DNA from: Comamonadaceae bacterium ALPHA2B
GTDB taxonomy: Bacteria > Pseudomonadota > Gammaproteobacteria > Burkholderiales > Burkholderiaceae_C
DNA: 64,000 nucleotides
Direction of reading: 5' to 3'
Assembly: GCA_005503065.1 (NCBI GenBank)
Contig: SCOE01000011.1
Span: 62,001 to 126,000 of the forward strand
A program made the translations under genes and the position numbers. This document shows positions 63,500-64,000 of the stretch, piece after piece (the first letter of the stretch is position 1; every line of letters begins with the position of its first letter). The notes beneath the pieces were generated by a model. That model saw only the letters and a list, made by a program, of their open reading frames with translations, was not told where the DNA came from and ran no database searches.

Positions 63500-64000
63500 T
63501 CAGGCGCTCATCACCTGCGAGGGCCGAGCGCCAGCGATCTGGCGCAGCGCCCGCTCGAACACCTCCGGCGGCTGGCCGCCCGAGATCAGGTGCTGGTTGT
63601 TGATGACGATGGCCGGCACCGAATGGATGCCTGCGTCGGTGTAGAGCCGCTCGCGCTCGCGCACCTCCTCGGCGTATTCGTCGCCTGCCAGGATGGCGCG
63701 GGCGCGCGATTCGTCCAGCCCTGCGTCGATCGCCAGACGCACCAGCAGTTCGTGGTCGGCCGGGCTGAGCCCATCGAGGAAGTAGGCCTTGAACAGCGAC
63801 TTCTTCAGGGCCAGCTGCTGCGCCTCGCCCTCCAGTTCGGCCCAGTGCAGCAGGCGGTGCGCGTCGAAGGTGTTCCACACGCGCTTGCGCTTGTCCAGGT
63901 CGAAGGGAAAGCCCACCGCCAGCCCGCGCTGGCGCAGGTGCTCGCCGTTGGCCCGCACCTGCTGTTCGCTGATGCCGTACTTGCGCTGCAGGTGCTCCAC
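63500..64000 (-). CDS. DsbA/FrnE-type thiol oxidoreductase, C-terminal part
   Basis: The gene runs off the right edge; 166 residues of the C-terminal part are visible. The DSBA-like helical insert is seen (KRVWNTFDAHRLLHWAELEGEAQQLALKKSLFKAYFLDGLSPADHELLVRLA), followed by GIHSVPAIVINNQHLISGGQPPEVFERAL with the cis-Pro of SVPA. The N-terminal CxxC or similar site is outside. Fits the FrnE branch (DsbA oxidoreductase of cytoplasm). Confidence 0.88.
   Translation of the reverse strand: MEHLQRKYGISEQQVRANGEHLRQRGLAVGFPFDLDKRKRVWNTFDAHRLLHWAELEGEAQQLALKKSLFKAYFLDGLSPADHELLVRLAIDAGLDESRARAILAGDEYAEEVRERERLYTDAGIHSVPAIVINNQHLISGGQPPEVFERALRQIAGARPSQVMSA

Overview
The window is about 64 kb of very GC-rich DNA (roughly 68-70% by eye) from a Gram-negative chromosome. 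It looks like a betaproteobacterium of the Comamonadaceae (Variovorax-like). The reasons are three orphan Bug/TctC-type periplasmic binding proteins, liv-type ABC uptake linked to SDR catabolic genes, a caa3-type oxidase with fused subunits I and III, and short dispersed hairpin repeats of a kind common in that family. The genus is an inference. I see no rRNA, tRNA, CRISPR array, transposase or phage gene. Most genes are tightly packed, with ATGA or TGATG stop/start overlaps inside operons.

Layout. 1-3905: glycine cleavage genes gcvT (3' end only), gcvH and gcvP. 4076-5841: divergent alpha/beta hydrolase and PfpI/DJ-1 protein. 6126-7815: an EAL-like protein that has lost the end of its domain, facing a frameshifted gene remnant. 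This is the only clearly decayed stretch. 7897-14648: a seven-gene catabolic operon on the minus strand (three SDRs, a SnoaL-like protein, two Bug proteins, a carboxymuconolactone-decarboxylase-like protein). It is divergent from a LacI regulator, with a GGAAACGTTTCC operator between them. 14803-17770: LysR regulator, amidohydrolase-2 (resorcylate decarboxylase type) and a third Bug protein. 17853-22836: TerC membrane protein, NHL-repeat lipoprotein, hybrid histidine kinase and NarL/LuxR response regulator. 23024-26854: glycoside hydrolase, NCS1 permease and GntR regulator. 27112-31069: three-subunit periplasmic flavin dehydrogenase with triheme cytochrome c. 31066-41316: GntR regulator divergent from a ten-gene cluster (SDR, livKHMGF, two SDRs, FAD dehydrogenase, GST). 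41402-46247: caa3-type oxidase genes and a divergent two-heme-domain cytochrome. 46260-52383: LysR plus isochorismatase, XapX, YtcJ-like amidohydrolase, DoxX and MFS. 52451-56653: UBP zinc finger, AraC, DUF3014 protein and diguanylate cyclase. 56653-64000: carboxylesterase, nitronate monooxygenase, lipoprotein, acetolactate synthase with divergent Lrp, small basic protein, OpgC-like protein and a DsbA/FrnE-type protein cut by the window end.

Functionally this is a metabolic-versatility region. Several self-contained uptake-plus-oxidation modules each sit beside their own regulator (LacI, LysR, GntR), and the regulator/operon gaps hold palindromes that look like their operators. The redox modules (flavin dehydrogenase with triheme cytochrome, caa3 oxidase with extra cytochromes) could feed periplasmic electrons to oxygen. 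The most promising undescribed systems are the LacI-controlled two-Bug operon, the GntR-controlled liv/SDR/FAD-dehydrogenase cluster, and the LysR/isochorismatase/XapX/amidohydrolase/DoxX cassette, whose amidohydrolase carries a Cys/His-rich tail.
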